A DNA stretch of 42,484 bases from Nematocida ironsii (taxonomy: Eukaryota > Microsporidia): contig LTDK01000119.1 in NCBI GenBank assembly GCA_001642415.1, forward strand, positions 1-42,484, given 5' to 3'. The translations under genes and the position numbers were made by a program. This document shows positions 7,572 to 16,648 of this stretch, one piece after another (the first letter of the stretch is position 1; each line of letters begins with the position of its first letter). Below the pieces are notes generated by a model, which saw only the letters and a program-made list of their open reading frames with translations, searched no databases and had not been told where the DNA came from.

Positions 7572-9683
7572 ATGGAATTTGCACAGTACATAAGCAAGAG
7601 AGTTCAAATCTTTGACAGAATAAAAGCACAGCAAGAGAAGAAAGAAAGTGAGAAAATAAAAATAAAAACAGTCCATGGAGAATATTCTGGAATGTCTTAT
7701 GAAACAACGCCTTTTATTGTATCAAAAGAGCTAAATCCAAACCACAAGGAGTTATTAGTTGCTAGAGTAAATCAAGAACTGTTTGATGTGCACCGGCCGC
7801 TAGAGAAGGACTCTGTTGTAGAGTTTCTGACATTTGCAGATGAAGATGGAAAGAAAGTGTTCTGGCACTCATCTGCACATATTTTAGGTGAGGCATGCGA
7901 GAACACGTTCTCCTGCCACTTATGCCTGGGTCCTCCCACTGAGTCTGGGTTCTTCTATGAAATGGAGATGGACCGAGCCGTCACTCCAGAAGACTACAAG
8001 CCATTAAAAAAAGAAATGAAAAAGATCCTTAAGGAAAACCAGCGGTTTGAAAGGCTTGTCATGACAAAGAGTGAGTTACTGGAGATGTTCGCTGATAATC
8101 CTTTAAAGGTAGAGCTAATCCAGGAGAAAGTGCAGGACAGGAGTACAGTATACCGATGCGGGCCATTGATTGATTTCTGTTTAGGGCCACACATTCCCAG
8201 CACAGGGTTAGTTAAGGCAATAGAAGTATTGCACAACAGTAGTTCATTTTTCTTAGGGGACAGTAACAGGCCTGTTCTGCAGAGAGTATACGGTATATCT
8301 TTCCCAAGCAAGGAGGAAATGGCACAGCATCTGGCTCTTCTGGAGGAGGCCAAGAAGAACAATCACAGAAAGATAGGAAGTGATCTTGATTTGTTTTTCT
8401 TTTCTCCAATGAGTCCTGGATCTTGCTTCTTCCTGCCAAAGGGTGCGTTTGTGTATAACGCCCTGATGACTTTAATGAGAGAGCATTACAAAAAGAAGGA
8501 CTTTAAAGAAGTAATCACACCAAATGTTTATACAAATGAGCTGTGGAAGATAAGTGGGCACTTAGAGAAGTATAAGGAGGACATGTTCTGTTTCCAAGCA
8601 GATAATACAGAAATGGCTCTCAAGCCAATGAACTGTCCAGGACACTGTCTGTTATTTGAACATCTTAGCTGTTCATACCGTGACTTACCTTTACGTCTGG
8701 CAGACTTTGGAGTACTTCACAGAAATGAAGTTTCTGGAGCACTTACTGGTCTAACCAGAGTAAGAAGGTTCCAGCAGGATGATGCCCACATATTTTTGTC
8801 TTCTGATATGGTGGCACAGGAAATACAGCTATGCCTTGACTTCCTTGAGGAGGTGTACAGTCTGCTTGGGTTTGAGTACTCTGTGTGCCTTAGCACCCGG
8901 CCAGAGAAGTATATTGGTAAGGTAGAGGTGTGGGACAGTGCAGAGGCACAGCTGAAGCAGGCTCTTGAGAACAGTGGAATAAACTGGAGTATCAACCCAG
9001 GAGATGGGGCATTCTATGGTCCTAAGATAGATATATCTGTACGAGATGCACTTGGCAGAAAGCATCAGTGCGGAACTGTACAGCTAGATTTCCAGCTGCC
9101 AGAAAGATTTGATCTTAAGTTTGCATCAGCCGAGGGAAGTCCAGCTAGACCTGTCATGATACACCGTGCTATATTGGGAAGTGTGGAAAGAATGACCGGA
9201 ATACTTCTGGAGCACTACAAAGGCCGGCTGCCTCCCTGGCTAAACCCAAACCAGGTAATGGTTATTCCCATTACAGGAGGTGAGGCAGATTACGCAAAAG
9301 AGGTTAAGCAGGAACTGCATGCAATGGAAGTCTCTGTAGACTTATCTGAGTGCACGCTAAACAAGAAAATACTCAATGCAGAAAAGGCAAGGTACTCATA
9401 CATAATAATAGTAGGAAAGAAAGAAGCTGAAAGAAAAGAAGTATCTGTTCGTAATCTAAAAGATGGAAAGACTATTGTACTGCCACTAAGCCAAGCACAC
9501 CGTATGATCAGTGAAACTATAAGAAGAAGACTTCCCCAGCCAGCAGATGGGCTTAAGTATGCTACTAAAGAAGGAGGCAGTACTCTGCCAGTACATCTAT
9601 CACAGGCTCTAGTCTGCTTAGAAAAGATAGTTGCCAGTATAAAAGAAAAGTTCATAGAAACATTCAAGATTAAGCGAGTATAA
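7572..9683 (+). CDS. THS1: Threonyl-tRNA synthetase, cytoplasmic
   Basis: 703 residues, essentially full length. In order: a short helical N-terminal extension, a TGS domain (about 35-95), a second editing-type domain with H99-SSA-H103 and YRCGPLIDFCLGPHIPSTG, then the class II core. Motif 2 is RNEVSGALTGLTRVRRFQQDDAHIF (starting at R384), with MNCPGHCLLF just before it, and motif 3 is GSVERMTG (R540). The C-terminal anticodon-binding domain follows (MVIPITGGEADYAKEV...). Zinc ligands of the active site are consistent with C in MNCPGH and H in DDAHIF. It charges tRNA-Thr and edits mis-charged serine. I start at ATG 7572; the frame extends only to a TTG at 7563. It is divergent from primase, with which it must share promoter elements. 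Confidence 0.97.
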   Translation: MEFAQYISKRVQIFDRIKAQQEKKESEKIKIKTVHGEYSGMSYETTPFIVSKELNPNHKELLVARVNQELFDVHRPLEKDSVVEFLTFADEDGKKVFWHSSAHILGEACENTFSCHLCLGPPTESGFFYEMEMDRAVTPEDYKPLKKEMKKILKENQRFERLVMTKSELLEMFADNPLKVELIQEKVQDRSTVYRCGPLIDFCLGPHIPSTGLVKAIEVLHNSSSFFLGDSNRPVLQRVYGISFPSKEEMAQHLALLEEAKKNNHRKIGSDLDLFFFSPMSPGSCFFLPKGAFVYNALMTLMREHYKKKDFKEVITPNVYTNELWKISGHLEKYKEDMFCFQADNTEMALKPMNCPGHCLLFEHLSCSYRDLPLRLADFGVLHRNEVSGALTGLTRVRRFQQDDAHIFLSSDMVAQEIQLCLDFLEEVYSLLGFEYSVCLSTRPEKYIGKVEVWDSAEAQLKQALENSGINWSINPGDGAFYGPKIDISVRDALGRKHQCGTVQLDFQLPERFDLKFASAEGSPARPVMIHRAILGSVERMTGILLEHYKGRLPPWLNPNQVMVIPITGGEADYAKEVKQELHAMEVSVDLSECTLNKKILNAEKARYSYIIIVGKKEAERKEVSVRNLKDGKTIVLPLSQAHRMISETIRRRLPQPADGLKYATKEGGSTLPVHLSQALVCLEKIVASIKEKFIETFKIKRV

Positions 9684-9850
9684 ACTAAAAGTACAAGTAG
9701 AAACAATAAATATCCTGCAGTGATTATAATTATCCAATTCTTTCATTTTTTTTATTTTTCGGATTTTGGTTTTTTTTCATTTTCTGGGGTTGTTATTTTT
9801 TTATTAGGAATATTCTTATAAATTATAAAAATTTATATGGGCATTCATTT

Positions 9851-10717
9851 ATGCATACTGTGTTATTACAAAGCACGGTTCTTTCAAAAAAGCAATCTCT
9901 ATTTTTTGAGTGTATATATACAGTGATTTATCATATAAACAAAGCACAGACAGAATTGTTCGTGTGGGGTGATGGTGTTTCTATTAAGAATAATATTCTG
10001 TCTATACTTACATCATTATTTATAGGATACGGTATTCTTATTATTATAACACTAGCTATACCAATAATCAGAAAAACGGCCAGTGGATGTAAGTCATTGC
10101 CTATGATGCATAATCATAAGATTCAAAAGAAACAGAATATAAACGAATTTGTTCCCATAAGAACAACTGAATCAAAAATATTTGGCGTTATTTCTGTTAT
10201 ATATGACACGTTGATAGTTGTGTTTTTAGTGATATACTTATTTGCTATAGCAAAGGTTATAATAAGTATAATTCAGCATGCATACTATAATATTTCTTTT
10301 CCTGTATTCCCTATTATAATAGCAGTGATTATATCTGTACTGATTCTGTACTTGTGTGGTTCTGTTTTATTAATGGCTGGGAAAGTAGCAGATATTTTCT
10401 CAGTAGACAGTGCACACTTTGTAATTAGGCCATTTTTAATTTTTGGTACATTTTGTGTGTCATACTTCCTTATAGGACTAGAAATATATGCAGGATATTC
10501 TAAAGTAAGTAATTATGGTATTTCTAACCTTAGCAATATGAGAGTACTATGCTTATTATTTCTTTCATTCTGGTTTATATGGTTTAATATATCATTTGTA
10601 TACTTCTTTATACTCAGTGTACTATACGGCCCAGTTCATACACTAAACCATATTTATGACACATTCACAGATGTAAAACTACTTCCAGTAGAAGAACAAT
10701 TATATGATAGAGTATAA
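9851..10717 (+). CDS. Multi-pass membrane protein, unknown function
   Basis: 288 residues, not recognised. Five or six hydrophobic segments are visible: about 49-73, 110-140 (perhaps broken), 148-177, 190-213 and 228-262. A short basic loop (HNHKIQKKQ) separates the first two, and a mildly acidic C-terminal tail (KLLPVEEQLYDRV) ends the protein. No signal peptide is obvious. The overall plan, with closely packed segments and small loops, could fit an endomembrane protein or transporter-like protein, but no diagnostic motif is present. The 481-bp downstream gap contains the dispersed motif at 10756-10772. Confidence 0.75.
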   Translation: MHTVLLQSTVLSKKQSLFFECIYTVIYHINKAQTELFVWGDGVSIKNNILSILTSLFIGYGILIIITLAIPIIRKTASGCKSLPMMHNHKIQKKQNINEFVPIRTTESKIFGVISVIYDTLIVVFLVIYLFAIAKVIISIIQHAYYNISFPVFPIIIAVIISVLILYLCGSVLLMAGKVADIFSVDSAHFVIRPFLIFGTFCVSYFLIGLEIYAGYSKVSNYGISNLSNMRVLCLLFLSFWFIWFNISFVYFFILSVLYGPVHTLNHIYDTFTDVKLLPVEEQLYDRV

Positions 10718-11198
10718 AATAGTAATAATCCAAAATAAGTTAAATAAATAATTTAGGGTTATATCGGGTTATACTACTATTATTTATGATATAATGAGTA
10801 ATATATTATAATATTTTACAGTACAAGAATTATTACACATCAATAAATTATAGAATATATTATATACAGAAACAGTATTAATAATTAAAATTTTATTTTG
10901 GTTTGTGTATGATTTAGTCTATTTCTTCTGGTTGTAATAATATTATTATAAATTATTCTAGTTATAGCTTGTAATTTACTGTTTTATAATTTGTAATTTT
11001 TAATTTATTTTTAAACCATTCATTTATAAGTTCTGTACTCTTTATATGAGAAGGTTTTAAAAAATAAAAAAATAAAAATAAAATATTATTTATGCCTTAA
11101 ATATTTTAATCCCGGTCTAATGGTTAAGGAGTGTAAGCCCAATGAATCAGTTTTAATTTCAAAAGAAATAATTTATTATAATTATGGATTATTACGGG
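10718..11198. other. Intergenic region with a box-A-like segment
   Basis: 481 bp between convergent genes, mostly AT. A motif double copy lies at 10756-10772 and a half copy (CGGGTTAT, 11195-11202) overlaps the stop codon of the next gene. A GC-richer island at 11111-11148 contains GGTCTAATGG, resembling a tRNA D arm or Pol III A box, but no T arm follows it. Confidence 0.5.
10756..10772. repeat. Dispersed intergenic motif, double copy
   Basis: GGGTTATATCGGGTTAT, half-sites 10 bp apart, 39 bp past the stop of the membrane protein gene. Confidence 0.7.
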
Positions 11199-14198
11199 TT
11201 ATGAAGTAAATCTAGATGGATAGTAGTACTTAAGAACAGAAAGAAGTACATTTTTATCAGATATAACAGATGGTAGACTGCCCATATACTCAGCCCATTT
11301 TATAATGTATGTTTCTAGATTTAGAACATGAGAACTGCCTGGGAAGATTATTTCATCAACTGATTCAAGTTTACTCACATGCATTACCACTTCAGTCATG
11401 AAGTAGTTATAGACTGTGTTGGAGAAAGGAAGCCTTTTTTTCAATAACCAGCAGATATCTTCACTCTTACAGTTATTTCCTATGGTATACACGGGATCAC
11501 TGAGTATTCTTTGGTTTAAAACATGAATTATTCCAAGTGAGGTGGTTAAACACCTGGCATAGTCAATGACACACGGGTGCTTATTTAAATAGAAAAGCAT
11601 AAAAAGGCTTAGTATACGCCGGATTGCATTATTTGTCTGTAGAAGGTCTTTTAGTGTAGGTACTCTTCTGCTGAAATATGCTACAATAATGTTATTTTCT
11701 AGGGATACACTGTGTGGTGCTGTATTTGGATTATTATTAATCATAATAATAATCATTCGCAGGATGGCACCACTGTTTAGTATATGTCGTATTGTCTGTG
11801 GGGCTATGTTATAACAGTGGATTTTGTAGAAACTAAGGAATTTAGTAATACTTTCCTTAATAATAGCGGTTTTAATTCCATTTGCACACTTTTTTTTGAT
11901 TTTTCTACATGCGAATGAATAACTGTCAAAAGAAAGATCATTCCAATAACTGGGATAGTCAGATCCATCAATGCGCACAGAATATACTTCCTTGGGAATA
12001 CTTGAAAGTGTTTCTAGGTCATCATTCGTATACATTAACTCTGCAAATTCTTCTTCTAAAGATGGATTATACAAGATAGATGGCATTTCTTTGGTGTACT
12101 CACCGACAATTCTTATATCCTCCATAAGCAGAGTGTTCAAGAATAAAATGTGTAAAGCAACAAACCTGGGTGTAAACATGATATTCTTAAGTCTAGCTAT
12201 GCCTGTGTACAGCATGATCAATCTAGTCCAGCACGGTGAGTGTCTAAGCCTGTATTCATATCTAAGCATTCTGCCTAAGTATTTTAGACCATTTCTGGGA
12301 GAAATCATAACAGAACATATTTCAGTGTATACAGGTAGTAATGTATCCAGTGCATCTATTAAGTATTTATACCGATTAAGGTATAACTCACTAAACTCTG
12401 CATCTTCTGGAGTCTTTCCATGCTTAGAAGCAAGATCGAAAAAAACAATACCATTTCCAAATAAATTATAAAGAAATGGCTTGAACTGTGTTATAGCTGC
12501 TAGTGCACACCGTATGGTAAAGAAATGAAATTCATTATCTTTTTTGGATTGAATTATATTAACTAATACACTGAGCAGGTGGTACCCTTCTACTAGGGCC
12601 AATGACATTGCATACGTATAACTATGTAATCCACTCACAAGAAAGTCTATTTTTTGATCTGTAAGCATATTGTACATACTATCAGTAACAAGTAAAGAGT
12701 CTGCAGACACTTGTTTTAATATATTACTACTGGAAAATTGCCTAGTAGCAAGAGCCCCATTACTTACAGATATTTGGTTTAAAATATACGCATCAATGTA
12801 TTCATTATAACAAATAGATGTGCTGGTTTCTGAATGGAATGAACTCTTTAGAAGTTGTGATGTATACGTATATGAGAGTAAAGAAGGATCATTTGCAATA
12901 CTACACATGCATTCCACTAGATATACACCATTAGTTATCATAATGTATACATTTGGTATATCAGTGGGTATCCATCTTTTATCAATATCTTCCTGGGAGT
13001 ACTTAAATAGCCCATTAAACTCTAAAAATAGATCAGATTCAGAGTCTAATACAGATTTTATAGCAGGAATATTTAAATAGTCTTTAGAGTGGATTTCACT
13101 GATTTTAATCCCAAATGTATCAACTGAATATTTCAATATTTCTTCAAATCTGCACTGTTCTGAGAATCTGCTTCTTTCTGTTTTATTTGGGATTACATTA
13201 TTTATTATATTTTCATTTTTTATAATAAACCCAAAATAAAATTTCATTCTTTCTTCTACACTGTGGAATGTCCTTAAATATGCCGTGCAGTACCGGTGTA
13301 GAACATCAGAATTTTTCATGTATATCTCAGAGAGAATTTCTTTTTTATGTGATCTATACGAATTAACTGTAGTAGATAAAGGCATTTCACAGAGTACTTG
13401 ATTCCCATCGTAGTACTTGTACTGACAGCAGCAGTATGGATTATTTGCCCAGTCTGTGCATATGCGTGAGCTATTTGTCGTACCACAGAGGAGTTTATAA
13501 TACTTACCAAAGACGTGTACATGGAATGGCATATTCTCATCTGCCGGAGAAATCTCTTCTACATACTTCATTATATCTGGATTATTCCAATTATTCTGTA
13601 AGTAATATTGCTTATTAAGTTCTTCTCTTCCCATGCAGTGCTGTTTTATACTTGGCTGTGGTACTGTACGACTGTATATGTCATAGTGATCCATATCAGA
13701 TGTGGATGACATTCGATTATTTATCTGAAGAGATACTTTCCAGTCTCTCGGAGTAAAATACTTCCCAAACACAAAGAATTCATCATCTATTGAAGTATTA
13801 CTGCAATTCAGCCATATATGAGCATTATTATAAGACAGTTTTCTTAGGGCATGTATTAGCCAGTGTAAATGACTAACCCACATAGTAAAATCCACTGGAC
13901 TTACAAATTGACAAGTAATACTTGGAAGAGTTAATTCCAGTCTCTCCCTGTCCAATGAGATAGTTGTTATCTGTGTTTTGTAAATTTCAATTAATTCAGT
14001 CTCTACTCTTTCACCAAAAGAATCATAAAGTGTGCTCTGTAATGGATGTAGTATGCCAAATATTCCTATATACGGAATATAATCTGAATCAATTGACATT
14101 TGTATATAAGCACGTGAACCTTTATGCTTTCCCTTTACAACAATAATTATAGACCTATTTCCTGTGTAGTCAAATATCCCTCTTGGTTTTATGTTCAT
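11199..14198 (-). CDS. Large orphan protein with possible N-terminal PH-like domain
   Basis: 999 residues, not recognised. The first 130 residues alternate short beta-like strands and end in an amphipathic helix (DFTMWVSHLHWLIHALRKL), the plan of a PH domain, though no lipid-binding signature was identified. The middle contains a cysteine-rich patch (NPYCCCQYKYYD). The rest is mainly helical and Leu/Ile/Tyr-rich, without transmembrane segments or clear repeats. The start ATG at 14198 faces the NIC96 gene across a 217-bp divergent region holding the dispersed motif. The TAA stop lies inside another motif copy. Helical scaffolds of trafficking or cell-cycle complexes are possible identities, but the sequence alone does not decide. 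Confidence 0.8.
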   Translation of the reverse strand: MNIKPRGIFDYTGNRSIIIVVKGKHKGSRAYIQMSIDSDYIPYIGIFGILHPLQSTLYDSFGERVETELIEIYKTQITTISLDRERLELTLPSITCQFVSPVDFTMWVSHLHWLIHALRKLSYNNAHIWLNCSNTSIDDEFFVFGKYFTPRDWKVSLQINNRMSSTSDMDHYDIYSRTVPQPSIKQHCMGREELNKQYYLQNNWNNPDIMKYVEEISPADENMPFHVHVFGKYYKLLCGTTNSSRICTDWANNPYCCCQYKYYDGNQVLCEMPLSTTVNSYRSHKKEILSEIYMKNSDVLHRYCTAYLRTFHSVEERMKFYFGFIIKNENIINNVIPNKTERSRFSEQCRFEEILKYSVDTFGIKISEIHSKDYLNIPAIKSVLDSESDLFLEFNGLFKYSQEDIDKRWIPTDIPNVYIMITNGVYLVECMCSIANDPSLLSYTYTSQLLKSSFHSETSTSICYNEYIDAYILNQISVSNGALATRQFSSSNILKQVSADSLLVTDSMYNMLTDQKIDFLVSGLHSYTYAMSLALVEGYHLLSVLVNIIQSKKDNEFHFFTIRCALAAITQFKPFLYNLFGNGIVFFDLASKHGKTPEDAEFSELYLNRYKYLIDALDTLLPVYTEICSVMISPRNGLKYLGRMLRYEYRLRHSPCWTRLIMLYTGIARLKNIMFTPRFVALHILFLNTLLMEDIRIVGEYTKEMPSILYNPSLEEEFAELMYTNDDLETLSSIPKEVYSVRIDGSDYPSYWNDLSFDSYSFACRKIKKKCANGIKTAIIKESITKFLSFYKIHCYNIAPQTIRHILNSGAILRMIIIMINNNPNTAPHSVSLENNIIVAYFSRRVPTLKDLLQTNNAIRRILSLFMLFYLNKHPCVIDYARCLTTSLGIIHVLNQRILSDPVYTIGNNCKSEDICWLLKKRLPFSNTVYNYFMTEVVMHVSKLESVDEIIFPGSSHVLNLETYIIKWAEYMGSLPSVISDKNVLLSVLKYYYPSRFTS

Positions 14199-14255
14199 AA
14201 TATAATATTATGTCTATAATAAAGAAAATATCTTTATAATTTAAATTTTGAATTT

Positions 14256-14273
14256 CGGGTTATATCGGGTTGT
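14256..14273. repeat. Dispersed intergenic motif between divergent genes
   Basis: CGGGTTATATCGGGTTGT, a double copy with the last half-site ending TTGT instead of TTAT. It lies 58 bp upstream of the orphan gene start and 143 bp upstream of NIC96, a position suited to a shared promoter element. Confidence 0.65.
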
Positions 14274-14415
14274 ACTGTATATTATACTGCTGTACTTTAT
14301 GTGTTTTAGAGTGCAAACACTCTGTTATAATGAATATTGCTATGAAATGGGATTTTTATACATTTTTGTAAAATAATGGATTGGATTATTTTTAGTGCTT
14401 TGCGATTTTTTTCTC

Positions 14416-16344
14416 ATGCAGAAGGTTTCGGAGTACAGCGAGTCTTTGGTCAGAACGTATTCTATTTCACTTATAGAGGTAGAATTGGCTTTAACAAATA
14501 AAGTGTCAGATATTCACAGCTATCACCCTGAATTAGAGAAGAGAATAGAAGAATTGGGGGAGGTTATGGTGCACAGGACGGAAAGTGAAAACATAACCAT
14601 AGAGGCATATTTAGATGGGATATTTGAGAAAAAGCTAATTCAATTTGGAGAAAACCAAGTGAAGCAGGAGCTGGAGGAATTTGAGAGTGATTTAAAGGAG
14701 TACTTTGTGAAGGAGGAGAAAAGGCTGCTGACTGCACCGAAGAGAGAGCAATTAAAAGTACGAAAAGATGAGCACACCGATGTGATAATTGAAGGGTGCA
14801 AGTCATTGAAGAGGGGAGATTCTATTGGGCAGAATCTTTTTTCATCTCCTATGCTGTATGATGCGTACTTATTTGCAACCTCAGCACAGACTCCGCACGA
14901 GTTTCTGGCATATATCCATTATACACGGGCAATTAGAGAGAGAACAGCACATGCTGTTAAGCTTTTTACACGCATGAAGTATGGGAGTGGGATGTACAAA
15001 ATAGAGATGTATGAGAATCAAGCGATGTATGCAGAGCTGTACCAGTATGTTAGAGCAGGGATGTATGCAGAGGCAGCGCAGTACGTAGAGCAAAACAAGA
15101 ACTTCTTTTTAATAATCTCGCATAACTTTTACTCTTCCATTATGTCATGGATGCATGCCATGGGATTTATTTCTGAAGAGAAGAAGCACGGAATGGACTG
15201 GGAGGAGGTTCCAACAAGTGAGGATGATCCATTTAAATTATTATTTTATCGGCTATTCACGGGAAGCACAGAGTGTGTACAGTCAGTTATTACAACAATA
15301 GAGGACTTCTTGTGGTACCACATTACTGTTATAAAAACAATTTCAGCATGCCGTATAAAAAAGCGTGCGAATACGTATTTGGAGATATTTAAAATGCTAG
15401 AAGGTTCTGTTACAGCGCCTAAATTACTGCAGGCATCTCTTATGTTAGGGCAGTGGAAGGAAGCTATGGTTATTCTGCAGGACAGCGCGTTTAAGGCAGC
15501 AGAGATGATATTTATATCGTATGCTATTATGCAGAAGATGCGAGAGGAGTTTCCTTTTGCGTATCCCATTAAAAGAGAATTGGCGGATACAGAGGCAGCA
15601 CAGTGCACGGATATATTTATCAAGGGAGTGCAGGGAGTCACTGCATTCTTTGCCTTAGCAGAAGAAAAGCTGTGTGTAGTTAATTTAGCATCACCCTTTA
15701 TTACTGCAGAGTGGCTAGAGGATTTAGTTGCAGAGGTGTTCATTGCTTCAGAAGATTACACAGTTCTAGGAGAGGTGGATGCAACTGGAAGAAGACAGGC
15801 CGCCACAATACTCGAGTACATCGATGTATCCAGGCAGGGTGTAGTGCAGAGAGTAGCAGAGTATTATATACACAGCGGAGATTTATTGAAGGCCTTGAAG
15901 ATATCTTATGCAGGCAGTGATGAAAGGGCACTAGACATTCTTACTTCCATCCTTGTGGACAAGATAGAGGCAAAGGAGTACGAGCAGGATGGTCTGGGTA
16001 GTATTGTAGAACACTTCAACGATGAGCTGACCAACTTCCTATGGGATATTCTTCTGATTGGTGGATCACAGGAAGGTGCAGTAAACCGTATACGAAGAAC
16101 AGGACTAGTTCCAGGAAACAATGCAGCAGATGTTCTTAGAAAGGCACAGGAAATAAAGAACCTAGCACCACGCATTAAACGAGTAATCCCTACAGCGTTA
16201 GTAATCACAGCACAAAGACTAGGAGCCAACTCTCGTATTGAAAACCAAGACCTAGCAAAGGCACTTCTTCTACTTGCAGGTGCACTAGACATGGATAAAG
16301 AAGTCATGCACGAGATAGTCACCAGCATAGCAGGACTGCTATAA
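14416..16344 (+). CDS. NIC96: Nucleoporin NIC96/NUP93 family
   Basis: 642 residues from the ATG at 14416 (the frame extends to a GTG at 14395). The protein is almost wholly helical, with an N-terminal coiled-coil-like region (to about 150) followed by stacked helices. Family hallmarks are LYQYVRAGMYAEAAQYVEQ, DPFKLLFYRLFTG and TTIEDFLWYHITVIK, which correspond to the GDPYK.AVY.IIG and T.EDYLW..L segments of Nic96/Nup93. The protein is an inner-ring scaffold of the nuclear pore complex that anchors Nsp1-type nucleoporins through its N-terminus. At 642 residues it is shorter than the yeast protein (839), with trimming mainly at the N-terminus. Codon use is typical of the conserved genes here. 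Confidence 0.85.
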   Translation: MQKVSEYSESLVRTYSISLIEVELALTNKVSDIHSYHPELEKRIEELGEVMVHRTESENITIEAYLDGIFEKKLIQFGENQVKQELEEFESDLKEYFVKEEKRLLTAPKREQLKVRKDEHTDVIIEGCKSLKRGDSIGQNLFSSPMLYDAYLFATSAQTPHEFLAYIHYTRAIRERTAHAVKLFTRMKYGSGMYKIEMYENQAMYAELYQYVRAGMYAEAAQYVEQNKNFFLIISHNFYSSIMSWMHAMGFISEEKKHGMDWEEVPTSEDDPFKLLFYRLFTGSTECVQSVITTIEDFLWYHITVIKTISACRIKKRANTYLEIFKMLEGSVTAPKLLQASLMLGQWKEAMVILQDSAFKAAEMIFISYAIMQKMREEFPFAYPIKRELADTEAAQCTDIFIKGVQGVTAFFALAEEKLCVVNLASPFITAEWLEDLVAEVFIASEDYTVLGEVDATGRRQAATILEYIDVSRQGVVQRVAEYYIHSGDLLKALKISYAGSDERALDILTSILVDKIEAKEYEQDGLGSIVEHFNDELTNFLWDILLIGGSQEGAVNRIRRTGLVPGNNAADVLRKAQEIKNLAPRIKRVIPTALVITAQRLGANSRIENQDLAKALLLLAGALDMDKEVMHEIVTSIAGLL

Positions 16345-16385
16345 TAAAATAATAAACAGAATATGAATTATACTAAGTCAGTAAA

Positions 16386-16622
16386 ATGCCTTCTAATAAC
16401 CGAATAATACATAGCTTAAAGTACTCAGATATTAACAGAAATACTTTGAAAGAAATTCAAGTACTTTCATTAAAATTCAGCAGAGCACGAATTGTTTACT
16501 ATAATTATTTCAGTCAGCACGGCATGAAATATCAAATTTCGATTTTTAGATTGTTTCTGGGCTATAGCACTAATCCATCTAAGCAGGGCTCTTTTAATTA
16601 TTGTCTAAGACGGATTAAATAA
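16386..16622 (+). CDS. Small basic hypothetical protein
   Basis: 78 residues, not recognised. It starts at an ATG 42 bp after the NIC96 stop and ends 27 bp before HRD3, filling nearly the whole gap between two co-directional genes. The protein is basic and rich in Tyr, Asn and Ser (SLKFSRARIVYYNYFSQHGMK), ends in CLRRIK and has no signal peptide or membrane segment. Its fit between neighbours and ATG start favour a real gene; its small size and lack of a known family keep the confidence moderate. Confidence 0.5.
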   Translation: MPSNNRIIHSLKYSDINRNTLKEIQVLSLKFSRARIVYYNYFSQHGMKYQISIFRLFLGYSTNPSKQGSFNYCLRRIK

Positions 16623-16648
16623 TTTAACAACAAATACTTTTTTATTTA

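Noticed and set aside
7558..7707. N-terminal hydrophobic extension of the primase frame, resembling a signal sequence
   Set aside because: It lies inside the ThrRS gene on the other strand; the primase family starts near MSRNTLL.
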